Assembly: GCA_036396275.1 (NCBI GenBank)
Contig: DASWLD010000217.1
Location: forward strand, 1-5,039
Reading direction: 5' to 3'
Length of the DNA stretch: 5,039 nucleotides
Origin: JACQFZ01 sp036396275
Lineage (GTDB): Bacteria > Pseudomonadota > Gammaproteobacteria > Acidiferrobacterales > Sulfurifustaceae
How positions within the stretch are numbered: the first letter of the stretch is position 1; each line of letters begins with the position of its first letter. The notes beneath the pieces are model-generated. The model searched no databases, was not told the origin of the DNA, and saw nothing but the letters and a program-made list of their open reading frames with translations. Shown in pieces: positions 1 through 5,039 of this stretch. A program made the position numbers and the translations under genes.

Positions 1-133
1 GATCGCCGCGCTGCGGCGGGTCGTCGCGGTCGATTGCCGCCGACAGCGCCAGCACCGGAACCATCGCAACGGTGTCGACAAGCGACTCCGTCTTTCCGAT
101 CCATGACCGCAGTAGGTCGATGTCGAGGCGCAT
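1..133 (-). CDS. HTD2/MaoC-type (FAS1-like) acyl-CoA hydratase/dehydratase, N-terminal fragment
   Basis: Only the first 44 codons are present; the gene runs off the left edge. The frame opens with MRLDIDLLRSWIGKTE, followed by a hydrophobic stretch (residues 21-33) and an acidic/proline segment containing DRDDPP (35-40). This resembles the start of proteins with a FAS1-like/HTD2 dehydratase domain (mesaconyl- or itaconyl-CoA hydratase-like, MaoC superfamily), in which an opening LRxWIGRxE and a later LDRDP-type motif are common. Such enzymes hydrate or dehydrate acyl-CoA thioesters in the cytoplasm. The catalytic hot-dog residues would lie beyond the window, so activity cannot be judged. The ATG at 133 is the only ATG in this frame between the livF stop and the edge. 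No clear Shine-Dalgarno precedes it, and a 7-bp hairpin ends six bases upstream. The gap from livF is 31 nt, so it is probably the same transcript. Family recognition rests on a short segment from memory. Confidence 0.66.
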   Translation of the reverse strand, partial: MRLDIDLLRSWIGKTESLVDTVAMVPVLALSAAIDRDDPPQRGD

Positions 134-139
134 CGGACA

Positions 140-157
140 TCGGCGCGACGGCGCCGA
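140..157 (-). repeat. GC-rich hairpin between livF and the dehydratase gene
   Basis: A perfect inverted repeat, TCGGCGC and GCGCCGA on the minus strand with a four-base CGTC loop, gives a 7-bp stem. It fills most of the 31-nt gap between the livF stop and the next ATG. No T-run follows, so it does not look like an intrinsic terminator. It could lower downstream translation, because it occupies the place where a ribosome-binding site would be, or it could affect mRNA processing. Chance occurrence in GC-rich DNA is also possible. Confidence 0.45.
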
Positions 158-164
158 AGCGGCA

Positions 165-1022
165 TCAACCGCCGAGGAACAAACGCCCGACGTCGGGGTT
201 GCGTAATAGCGCGCCGCCCGAATCCGCCATGGCCACCGACCCCGACACCAACACGTAGCCGATATCGGAAAATTCCAAACCCTTCTTTGCGTTTTGCTCG
301 ACCATGATGATCGCTTTACCTTCGCTGCGTTGCAGCTCGGCCAGAATCTCGAACACCATATCGATGTAGCGCGGCTCGAGTCCGATCGAAGGTTCATCGA
401 CCAGCAACACGCGCGGATTCATGACCAGCGCCCGAGAAATTTCGAGCAGCCGCCGCTCGCCGCCCGACAGCACGCGCGCCGGTTGGTGCCGTCGCTTAGC
501 GAGACGATCGTATTTGGCGAACACGCGCTCGGCGGCCTCCTTGGTCTGGTGCGGATCTTCCATCAAATAACCGCCCATCCAAAGATTCTCTTCCACCGAC
601 ATATCGGGGAATACGGAGTTGTCCTGAAGGATGTAGGCGATACCGGCGCGTTTGAGCTTTTGGTTCGGCGTAAGCCGGGTAACGTCCTGACCGTCGATGC
701 GAATGCCGCCGCCGATGATGCGAGTGAAGCCGTAGATCGAATGCAGCACGGTCGACTTCCCCGCGCCGTTCGGGCCGATCAAGCACAACGATTGCCCGGC
801 GGCGACTTGGAGATTGATTCCGTGCAAGATTTCCATCTTGCCGTAGCCGGCGGACAAATTTTCGATGCTGAGCAGCGCCTGACCGCCGGCGAGTTCGGCG
901 ATGCGCTCGCGCGACGGCCCTTCCGCCGCCAACTGCGCGGCTTCGCGCGCCACGGCGTCGACCGATAACGCGCCGTCATCGAGATTCTCGAACTCCACGT
1001 CCGCCGGTTTGCCGCCCTGCAT
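165..1022 (-). CDS. livF: HAAT-family ABC transporter ATP-binding protein, LivF type
   Basis: A cytoplasmic ATPase subunit of the importer, 285 residues; usual LivF proteins are about 235-240. Visible ABC motifs: Walker A GPNGAGKST (83-91), Q-loop region around Q133 (ILQDNSVF), signature LSGGE (185-189), Walker B VLLVDE (205-210) with catalytic E210, D-loop region SIGLEP (212-217), and VEQN (241-244). LivF proteins normally carry Q in place of the switch histidine here, as this one does. The ABC core starts near residue 50 (LLSIENLSAGYGK) and ends in FLGG, like the YLGG end of E. coli LivF. Residues 1-49 form an extra acidic, Ala-rich segment. The next Met is M63, too late to be the start. 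The chosen ATG overlaps the livG stop as TGATG, with only a weak GGGG upstream, which points to translational coupling. It should pair with LivG as an ATPase heterodimer beneath LivH/LivM. The symbol follows family; the substrate is unknown. Confidence 0.93.
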   Translation of the reverse strand: MQGGKPADVEFENLDDGALSVDAVAREAAQLAAEGPSRERIAELAGGQALLSIENLSAGYGKMEILHGINLQVAAGQSLCLIGPNGAGKSTVLHSIYGFTRIIGGGIRIDGQDVTRLTPNQKLKRAGIAYILQDNSVFPDMSVEENLWMGGYLMEDPHQTKEAAERVFAKYDRLAKRRHQPARVLSGGERRLLEISRALVMNPRVLLVDEPSIGLEPRYIDMVFEILAELQRSEGKAIIMVEQNAKKGLEFSDIGYVLVSGSVAMADSGGALLRNPDVGRLFLGG

Positions 1023-1765
1023 CAGTGCGCCCCAAGGTACGCGTCAATCACGCGCTGATCGCTCTGAATCGCCTCGGGCTTGCCCTCGGCCAGAAGCTCG
1101 CCGTGCGCCAAGCAATAGATATATTCGGCCAGGTTCATGATGACGCGCATGTTGTGCTCGATCACGAGCAGCGTTATGCCGAATTCGCGGTTGACGCGCT
1201 GCACGCGGTTCATGAGTCCATTGATCAGCGTCGGGTTGATCCCGGCGGTCGGCTCGTCGAGCAGCAGCATGGTCGGCTTGTACATTAGAGCCATCGCGAA
1301 CTCGAGCAGCTTCTGCTGCCCGAAAGACAGATCGCCGGCGCGCAGATTGCGTTTGGCAAAAAGGCCCACGAACTTGAGCAATTCGTCCGCGCGGCGAGAA
1401 TCGGCGGCCGAAGCGCGTGCGAACATGTGGCGCCAGCCGGACTTGGATTGCGGCACGCTCGCCAGCATGTTCTGCACGCACGTCATCTTGCCGTAAACGC
1501 GCGTCTGCTGAAACGTGCGCAACAAGCCGCGCCGCGCAATGTGGGGAACTCGCAGCCGCGACATTTCCTCGCCCTGAAAAAGGATGGAACCGGCGTCGAT
1601 CGGATGGTAGCCGACAATGGAGTTGAACAACGTGGTCTTGCCGGAGCCGTTCGGCCCGATCAGACCGACGATCTTGCCTTCGGGCACGCTCAAGCTGATG
1701 TCGTTGTTCGCGATCACGCCGCCGAACGTCTTGCGTGCGCCGCGTACTTCCAGAATGTTCGTCAT
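1022..1765 (-). CDS. livG: HAAT-family ABC transporter ATP-binding protein, LivG type
   Basis: The second cytoplasmic ATPase subunit, 247 residues, close to the family norm of about 250-260. Motifs in order: FGG near the N-terminus (14-16), Walker A GPNGSGKTT (37-45), Q-loop RTFQQTRVY with Q86, LivG-type signature LSFGQQ (146-151), Walker B TMLLLDE (165-171) with E171, TAGINP D-loop region (173-178), and switch histidine H204 in IEHNM. The C-terminus DAYLGAH matches the RAYLGE-like end of LivG. All residues needed for ATP hydrolysis are present, unlike LivF where the switch position is Q. The start is the ATG at 1765, which overlaps the livM stop as ATGA. A GAAGG at 1773-1777 sits seven bases upstream as a modest ribosome site. 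The same frame is open far upstream inside livM, but that extension is Arg-rich shadow sequence. The stop overlaps the livF ATG by one base. Confidence 0.95.
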   Translation of the reverse strand: MTNILEVRGARKTFGGVIANNDISLSVPEGKIVGLIGPNGSGKTTLFNSIVGYHPIDAGSILFQGEEMSRLRVPHIARRGLLRTFQQTRVYGKMTCVQNMLASVPQSKSGWRHMFARASAADSRRADELLKFVGLFAKRNLRAGDLSFGQQKLLEFAMALMYKPTMLLLDEPTAGINPTLINGLMNRVQRVNREFGITLLVIEHNMRVIMNLAEYIYCLAHGELLAEGKPEAIQSDQRVIDAYLGAH

Positions 1766-2754
1766 TGACCGGCCTTCGGCTGCGCCACGGTTTCCTCGAC
1801 GCGATGACCAAAGCGCTCCGGCCAGCGCTCGCGCGCCCAACCGAGTATCCCGAGCGGGAAAAACACGACGATGAACACAATGAGAATGCCAAGCGCGACA
1901 CGCTGCCAACCCAGAAGATAGGTCCAGAACAATTCCTGCGTAACGTGAAAAATCACGGCACCGATCACCGGACCCCAAAGCGTACCCTTGCCGCCGAGGA
2001 TTGCCATCAGCACCATCCACACGCCGTAGGTCGCACCGGCAAAGGCGACGTCGCGCGGGTCGATGAAGCCGATCAAGTTGCCGGCCGCCGCGCCGATTAA
2101 TCCGAGAAACAACGCCGAGATACACCAGGCCGCGGTCTTGTAGCGCGTCGTTGCGATGCCCATCGCTTCCGCTTTGTCCTCGTCGTCGCGAATGGCGTTG
2201 ATCACGAGACCGAAGCGCCCGGCATAGAGCCAGCGCAGGGTCGGAAACGTCATCGCCGCGAGCGCCAGGCAAATGAAATAGAAAAATGTTTCGCGCCCAC
2301 CGATCGCCCCCGGAAAGAGCGGCGGCACCAAACCCGAGCCGGCGCCGATGTAATCCCAGCCGCCGGCGATTTCGCCCGCCGCGATACCAAGCCCGAGCGT
2401 ACCGATTGCGAAGTAGTGTCCGCGCAATCCGAGCATGCCGGACCCGAGAATCCCGGCCGCCGCGACCGCAACCGCGGCGCCGACACCCATGCCGACGAAC
2501 AAACCCGGGTAATAGCTCAATCCCGAGTCGCGTTGAACCACGGCACAGGCATACATGCCGATGCCAAAGAACACAATGTTGCCGAAGGAGTTGTAGCCCA
2601 TCTGTCCTCCGAGCAGATCCCAGGTGAGGGCAAAAACGACCATCACCCACAGGAACGACAGCTGCGTGCGAAAGTCGGGCGCCATCCACGGCAGCGCAAT
2701 AGCGACCACAACCAGGACGGCGTAGAAGCCGAAGCGCAAACCGTTGCGGTTCAT
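1762..2754 (-). CDS. livM: HAAT-family ABC transporter inner-membrane permease, LivM type
   Basis: A polytopic inner-membrane protein of 330 residues, typical for LivM outside enterics (E. coli LivM is longer). Hydrophobic segments lie roughly at 9-25, 31-48, 57-75, 82-104, 112-130, 155-171, 207-230, 238-254, 260-280 and 285-305. Family landmarks: GGQMGYNSFG (49-58) followed by FFGIGMYA, LRGHYFAIGTLGLG (110-123), the EAA-like coupling loop AIRDDEDKAEAMGI (187-200) that docks on an ATPase, and GGKGTLWGPVIGA (254-266). The tail 306-330 is hydrophilic and charged, presumably cytoplasmic. The ATG at 2754 overlaps the livH stop (ATGA), and there is no convincing Shine-Dalgarno, so translation probably depends on ribosomes finishing livH. 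The frame stays open upstream to 3027, but that part is Arg-rich and antithetical to the well-supported livH frame. LivM pairs with LivH to form the translocation path. Confidence 0.95.
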   Translation of the reverse strand: MNRNGLRFGFYAVLVVVAIALPWMAPDFRTQLSFLWVMVVFALTWDLLGGQMGYNSFGNIVFFGIGMYACAVVQRDSGLSYYPGLFVGMGVGAAVAVAAAGILGSGMLGLRGHYFAIGTLGLGIAAGEIAGGWDYIGAGSGLVPPLFPGAIGGRETFFYFICLALAAMTFPTLRWLYAGRFGLVINAIRDDEDKAEAMGIATTRYKTAAWCISALFLGLIGAAAGNLIGFIDPRDVAFAGATYGVWMVLMAILGGKGTLWGPVIGAVIFHVTQELFWTYLLGWQRVALGILIVFIVVFFPLGILGWARERWPERFGHRVEETVAQPKAGQ

Positions 2755-3650
2755 CGTAGATAGCGCCGCTCGCGCGCGAGCCGGAAGCGGCGCCACACCA
2801 GAATAACCACGAGCAGGCCGAACACGAACGCCGCCTGATACTCCGCGCCAAGTATGAATCCGGCGAAGTTCTCCGCCACACCCAAGCCAACGCCGGCCCC
2901 GAACACGCCGAACACGTTGCCGAGCCCGGCGACGATCACGATCATGAACGCACGCACGGTGTAAGGCAGCCCGAGATAGGGATGCACGATCCAAGTCATG
3001 GCGACCAAAGCGCCGGCCGCGCCGCAAATCGCCGCATTCAACCCGAAGGTCCAGGCGTACACGCGGTCGGTGTCGATGCCCATGATGCGCGCCGCGCGCG
3101 CGTTTTGCGCGGTGGCACGGATCGCCTGCCCCATGCGCGAGCGCTTCAAGAACAACATCAGCGCCGCGCCGACGATCAGGGCACAGGCGAAAGCGATCAG
3201 CTTGATTTGAGAAACCGTGACCAGCCCGTCGAACAGAAAATACGATCCGAAGCCGGATTCGGCGGTGCGTACGTCGGCGTCGAATATTTGGTTCGCGAGC
3301 TGCTGCAGCAGAATGCTCAGACCGAACGTCGCCAAGATCGAAATGAACAAATCCTTATCGACGATGCGAAAAATAATCGTGCGGTACAACGCCCAGCCGA
3401 CGAAAAACATGATAACGGCCGCGACCGGTATTCCGAACAGCGGATGGATGCCGGCGGTGTACAAGAAAAACGCCGTGTACCCGCCGAGCATGACGAATTC
3501 CCCCTGGGCGATGTTGATCAGATTCATCACGCCCCAGACCAGCGCCATCCCGTAGGCGGCAAGCGCGAAGATCGCGCCGATCAATAGGCCGTCGAGCAGA
3601 AGTTGGACCGATAGAACCGGCGCGTCGAACAACAACAGAATATTGTCCAT
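2751..3650 (-). CDS. livH: HAAT-family ABC transporter inner-membrane permease, LivH type
   Basis: An inner-membrane permease of 299 residues, close to the usual 290-308. The N-terminal block GLLIGAIFALAAYGMALVWG (21-40) followed by VMNLINIAQGEFVMLGGY (41-58) is the hallmark of LivH proteins. Hydrophobic segments lie roughly at 14-39, 51-66, 71-90, 100-120, 148-168, 198-221, 232-256 and 258-287. The EAA coupling loop is RATAQNARAARIMGID (178-193). The glycine-rich AGLGNVFGVFGAGVGLGVAE (241-260) matches the conserved GGxGSxxGAxxGG region. The C-terminus ends in an Arg-rich tail (287-299), consistent with a cytoplasmic end. The ATG at 3650 follows GGGAGGG with a 10-base spacer. This is the only cistron boundary inside the transporter set with a real gap (60 nt) after the binding protein, and that gap holds a hairpin. 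The stop overlaps livM as ATGA. No frameshift or missing motif was seen. Confidence 0.95.
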   Translation of the reverse strand: MDNILLLFDAPVLSVQLLLDGLLIGAIFALAAYGMALVWGVMNLINIAQGEFVMLGGYTAFFLYTAGIHPLFGIPVAAVIMFFVGWALYRTIIFRIVDKDLFISILATFGLSILLQQLANQIFDADVRTAESGFGSYFLFDGLVTVSQIKLIAFACALIVGAALMLFLKRSRMGQAIRATAQNARAARIMGIDTDRVYAWTFGLNAAICGAAGALVAMTWIVHPYLGLPYTVRAFMIVIVAGLGNVFGVFGAGVGLGVAENFAGFILGAEYQAAFVFGLLVVILVWRRFRLARERRYLR

Positions 3651-3660
3651 TCCGCGGAAA

Positions 3661-3667
3661 CCCTCCC
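3661..3667 (-). promoter_or_regulatory. livH: livH ribosome-binding site
   Basis: GGGAGGG on the minus strand lies 10 bases before the ATG at 3650, and it directly abuts the foot of the intergenic hairpin at 3668-3688. The spacer contains the palindrome TTCCGCGGAA (3650-3659), which includes the A of the start codon. This arrangement lets hairpin stability influence livH initiation. The match to the anti-Shine-Dalgarno is good, the spacing slightly long. Confidence 0.7.
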
Positions 3668-3688
3668 AACCCCGCGCGCGGCGGGGCC
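3668..3688 (-). repeat. Intergenic hairpin between binding protein and livH
   Basis: On the minus strand CCCCGC and GCGGGG form a perfect 6-bp stem with loop CGCGC (3670-3686); two flanking G-T wobble pairs can extend it to 3668-3688. It lies 22 nt after the binding-protein stop. No T-run follows, so it is not a classic terminator. In many binding-protein transporters a hairpin here protects the upstream message from 3' decay or partly attenuates, so that the binding protein is made in excess over the membrane subunits. That role is inferred from position. Confidence 0.6.
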
Positions 3689-3710
3689 GGGGAACGAGAC
3701 GGCGTTGTCG

Positions 3711-4946
3711 TTACTGCGGTTGGGTCCGCGGCCAGACGAGCTTGGCGCTGGCCCACTTCGTGGGCGCCACGACTTTATATTCTCCGCCCTGAATCTGATA
3801 CAGCACCATCGGCTTGGCGACGTTCTTACCGGCCGCGTCGAACTTGACCGGCCCGTAGAACGTCATCATGTCGGTGGCCGCGATCGCATCGCGCACTTTC
3901 GCCGGATCGAACGACCCGGCGCGGGCGAACGCATCGACATACACCAGCGCCGCCGCGGTCGATTCGGCCGCCTGATACGGCGGCGCGTAGCCGAATTCCT
4001 TCTCGAAGCGCTTGGAGTACTCCTCGGCGGAACCGAACCATTTATCGGAATAGCTCAGGCTGCGATCCCACTGCGAAGCGCACAACAGGTGCTCGGCCAC
4101 TTTACCCAGGGTTTGCGCCAATTTAGCCGAATCGCAATGCGTGATGGCAATCATTGGCACGTCCACTTTCATCTCGGCCACTTGGCGCGCCACCAAGGTC
4201 GCGCCTTTGGCGTGCCCGGAAACGACCAGCAGATCGGGCTTCAACGCTTTCACCTTTGTGAGCGTCGCCGACATGTCGTTCAGTTCGGGCGGCAGCTTGT
4301 CGTCGATAACGATCTTCATGCCGAGGCGCTTCGCGTCTTCCACGACTCCGTCACGCACGTCCAGGCTGAACGGATCGTTCTCGAACGCCATGGCGATCTT
4401 CAGCGATTTCGGATCGCGGCCGTTTTTCTTCGCCATCTCCGCGGCAAGATTCACCGCATCGCGCAGGTAATAGTCGGAGGTGGACAGGACCGCGAACAGA
4501 TAACGATACCCCTTGTTGAACAGCTCGCGCGCCGCGCCGTTGCCCTCGACGTGCGGGATCTTGTACTTCTCGGTGACCGGCGCGATCGCCTTGGTCAGGC
4601 CGGAGCTGTAGGGGCCCAGCATGTACTTGACGCCGTCCTGCTGGATCAGGCGCTCGGCCAGCTGGGCGCCGCGTGCCGGCGTCGACTCGTCGTCGTAGTA
4701 GACCACCTTCAGCTTGTAGGACTTGCCGTCGACCATGACGCCGCCGGCCTCGTTGATCTTCTCGACCGCGAGGTTGTAGCCGTTCTGCGCGTTGACGCCG
4801 TTGGCGGCATACTTGCCGGTCAGCGACATCGCCGAGCCGAGGATGATGGTGTCGCCCTCGACCTTGGCCTGGGGCGCGACCGAGCCGAGGGCGAGCGCCA
4901 GCGTGGCGGCCGTCGCACCGGCGAGGACTTTGAGGGACATGTTCAT
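3711..4946 (-). CDS. HAAT-type ABC transporter substrate-binding protein (periplasmic, type 1 fold)
   Basis: The secreted ligand receptor, 411 residues from the chosen start. Residues 1-27 are an export signal: one Lys at 6, hydrophobic core 7-20, likely cleavage near A24-A27. There is no lipobox cysteine, so it should be soluble in the periplasm. The mature protein opens with IILGSAMSLTGKYAANG (35-50-like Peripla_BP_6 start), then YYDDESTP (83-90), GPYSSGLTKAIAP (111-123, where the LivJ-like family binds ligand with Ser/Thr), AFENDPFS (187-194) and PPYQAAESTAAALVY (322-336). C271 and C289 are the only cysteines and could form a disulfide. The ATG at 4946 follows GGGAGG by six bases. An upstream in-frame ATG at 5006 would bury the signal peptide. 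Codons 1-146 are almost purely G/C-ending, unlike the rest. Ligand is not deducible: amino acid, amide, aromatic or carboxylic acid all occur in the family. Confidence 0.94.
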   Translation of the reverse strand: MNMSLKVLAGATAATLALALGSVAPQAKVEGDTIILGSAMSLTGKYAANGVNAQNGYNLAVEKINEAGGVMVDGKSYKLKVVYYDDESTPARGAQLAERLIQQDGVKYMLGPYSSGLTKAIAPVTEKYKIPHVEGNGAARELFNKGYRYLFAVLSTSDYYLRDAVNLAAEMAKKNGRDPKSLKIAMAFENDPFSLDVRDGVVEDAKRLGMKIVIDDKLPPELNDMSATLTKVKALKPDLLVVSGHAKGATLVARQVAEMKVDVPMIAITHCDSAKLAQTLGKVAEHLLCASQWDRSLSYSDKWFGSAEEYSKRFEKEFGYAPPYQAAESTAAALVYVDAFARAGSFDPAKVRDAIAATDMMTFYGPVKFDAAGKNVAKPMVLYQIQGGEYKVVAPTKWASAKLVWPRTQPQ

Positions 4947-4952
4947 GGGCAA

Positions 4953-4958
4953 CCTCCC
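4953..4958 (-). promoter_or_regulatory. Ribosome-binding site deciding the binding-protein start
   Basis: GGGAGG on the minus strand with a six-base TTGCCC spacer to the ATG at 4946. It is the strongest Shine-Dalgarno in the window, fitting a protein needed in excess. It selects 4946 over the in-frame ATGs at 5006 and 4940; the latter would have a 12-base spacer. Confidence 0.85.
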
Positions 4959-5027
4959 GTAGGTGACTGGGCCTGTGGATTCTGCTTTTCGCCGTCCGGC
5001 GTCCACCGGCCGGGCAGTTGAGCCGAT

Positions 5028-5033
5028 GATATA
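5028..5033 (-). promoter_or_regulatory. Possible -10 box of the transporter operon
   Basis: TATATC on the minus strand is the most AT-rich spot in the 93 nt upstream of the binding-protein gene and resembles a sigma-70 -10 element. A start would fall near 5021, giving a leader of roughly 75 nt. The matching -35 element would lie beyond the right edge, so this cannot be tested here. I see no convincing operator or riboswitch in the leader. Confidence 0.25.
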
Positions 5034-5039
5034 GCGGTG

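Noticed and set aside
1..165. An ATG at 165 overlapping the livF stop as TGATG, with an open frame to the left edge
   Set aside because: Its product (starting MPLRRRRADV) is Arg/Cys/Ser-rich and not protein-like, whereas the frame starting at 133 gives a recognisable hydratase N-terminus.
2768..2781. A perfect 14-nt palindrome, GCTCGCGCGCGAGC
   Set aside because: It lies within the Arg-rich C-terminal codons of livH, where alternating CG is expected; there is no T-run and no sign of operator function.
1766..2890. A long N-terminal extension of livG, giving a 622-codon open frame
   Set aside because: The extra part overlaps livM in another frame and is Arg/Cys/Ser-rich shadow sequence. The ABC domain starts at the ATG at 1765 with the usual LivG length.
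2755..3027. N-terminal extension of livM by 91 codons
   Set aside because: It lies inside livH in another frame, is extremely Arg-rich, and the ATGA junction gives a family-typical LivM start at 2754.
4947..5006. Binding-protein start at the upstream ATG at 5006
   Set aside because: It would place 20 hydrophilic residues before the signal peptide and has no ribosome site as good as the GGGAGG before 4946.
3705..5021. A 438-codon open frame on the plus strand opposite the binding-protein gene
   Set aside because: It is antisense to a clear binding protein with signal peptide, family motifs and a strong ribosome site. Its product is Arg/His/Gln/Leu-rich low-complexity sequence, as expected opposite a GC-rich gene.
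4947..5039. Possible operator or riboswitch in the leader
   Set aside because: Only short GC-rich repeats such as CCGGCCGG (5006-5013) are present; none is long or symmetric enough to support a regulator site, and the leader is too short for a known riboswitch.

Overview
The window is part of one leftward (minus-strand) operon from a high-GC bacterium. GC-rich coding, GC-biased third codon positions, an export signal on the binding protein and ATGA/TGATG gene junctions fit a proteobacterium (alpha or beta). I cannot name a genus from sequence alone. No mobile element, CRISPR array, tRNA or rRNA was seen.

Layout in transcription order, from right to left: a short upstream region (4947-5039) with a possible -10 box and a strong Shine-Dalgarno; a periplasmic type-1 substrate-binding protein (3711-4946); a 60-nt gap holding a GC-rich hairpin next to the next ribosome site; the LivH-type permease (2751-3650); the LivM-type permease (1762-2754); the LivG-type ATPase (1022-1765); the LivF-type ATPase (165-1022); a 31-nt gap with a second GC-rich hairpin; and the first 44 codons of a further gene running off the left edge (1-133), which looks like an HTD2/MaoC-type (FAS1-like) acyl-CoA hydratase/dehydratase. 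The last four transporter cistrons overlap by 4, 4 and 1 nt, so they are very probably translationally coupled.

Together the five complete genes make a full hydrophobic amino acid transporter (HAAT/Liv family) ABC importer: a secreted binding protein captures the ligand, LivH and LivM form the membrane channel, and LivG and LivF power it. The ligand cannot be read from the sequence. HAAT systems carry branched-chain amino acids but also amides, urea, aromatic acids and dicarboxylates. The trailing acyl-CoA hydratase-like gene makes a carboxylic acid degraded as a CoA thioester a reasonable alternative to leucine/isoleucine/valine.

This is mostly a conventional transporter operon, not an undescribed system. 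Points worth a second look are an abrupt codon-usage change inside the binding-protein gene (near 4460-4510), an acidic N-terminal extension of about 45 residues on LivF, a divergent Q-loop region in LivF, hairpins at both non-overlapping gene junctions, and the transporter-hydratase linkage.
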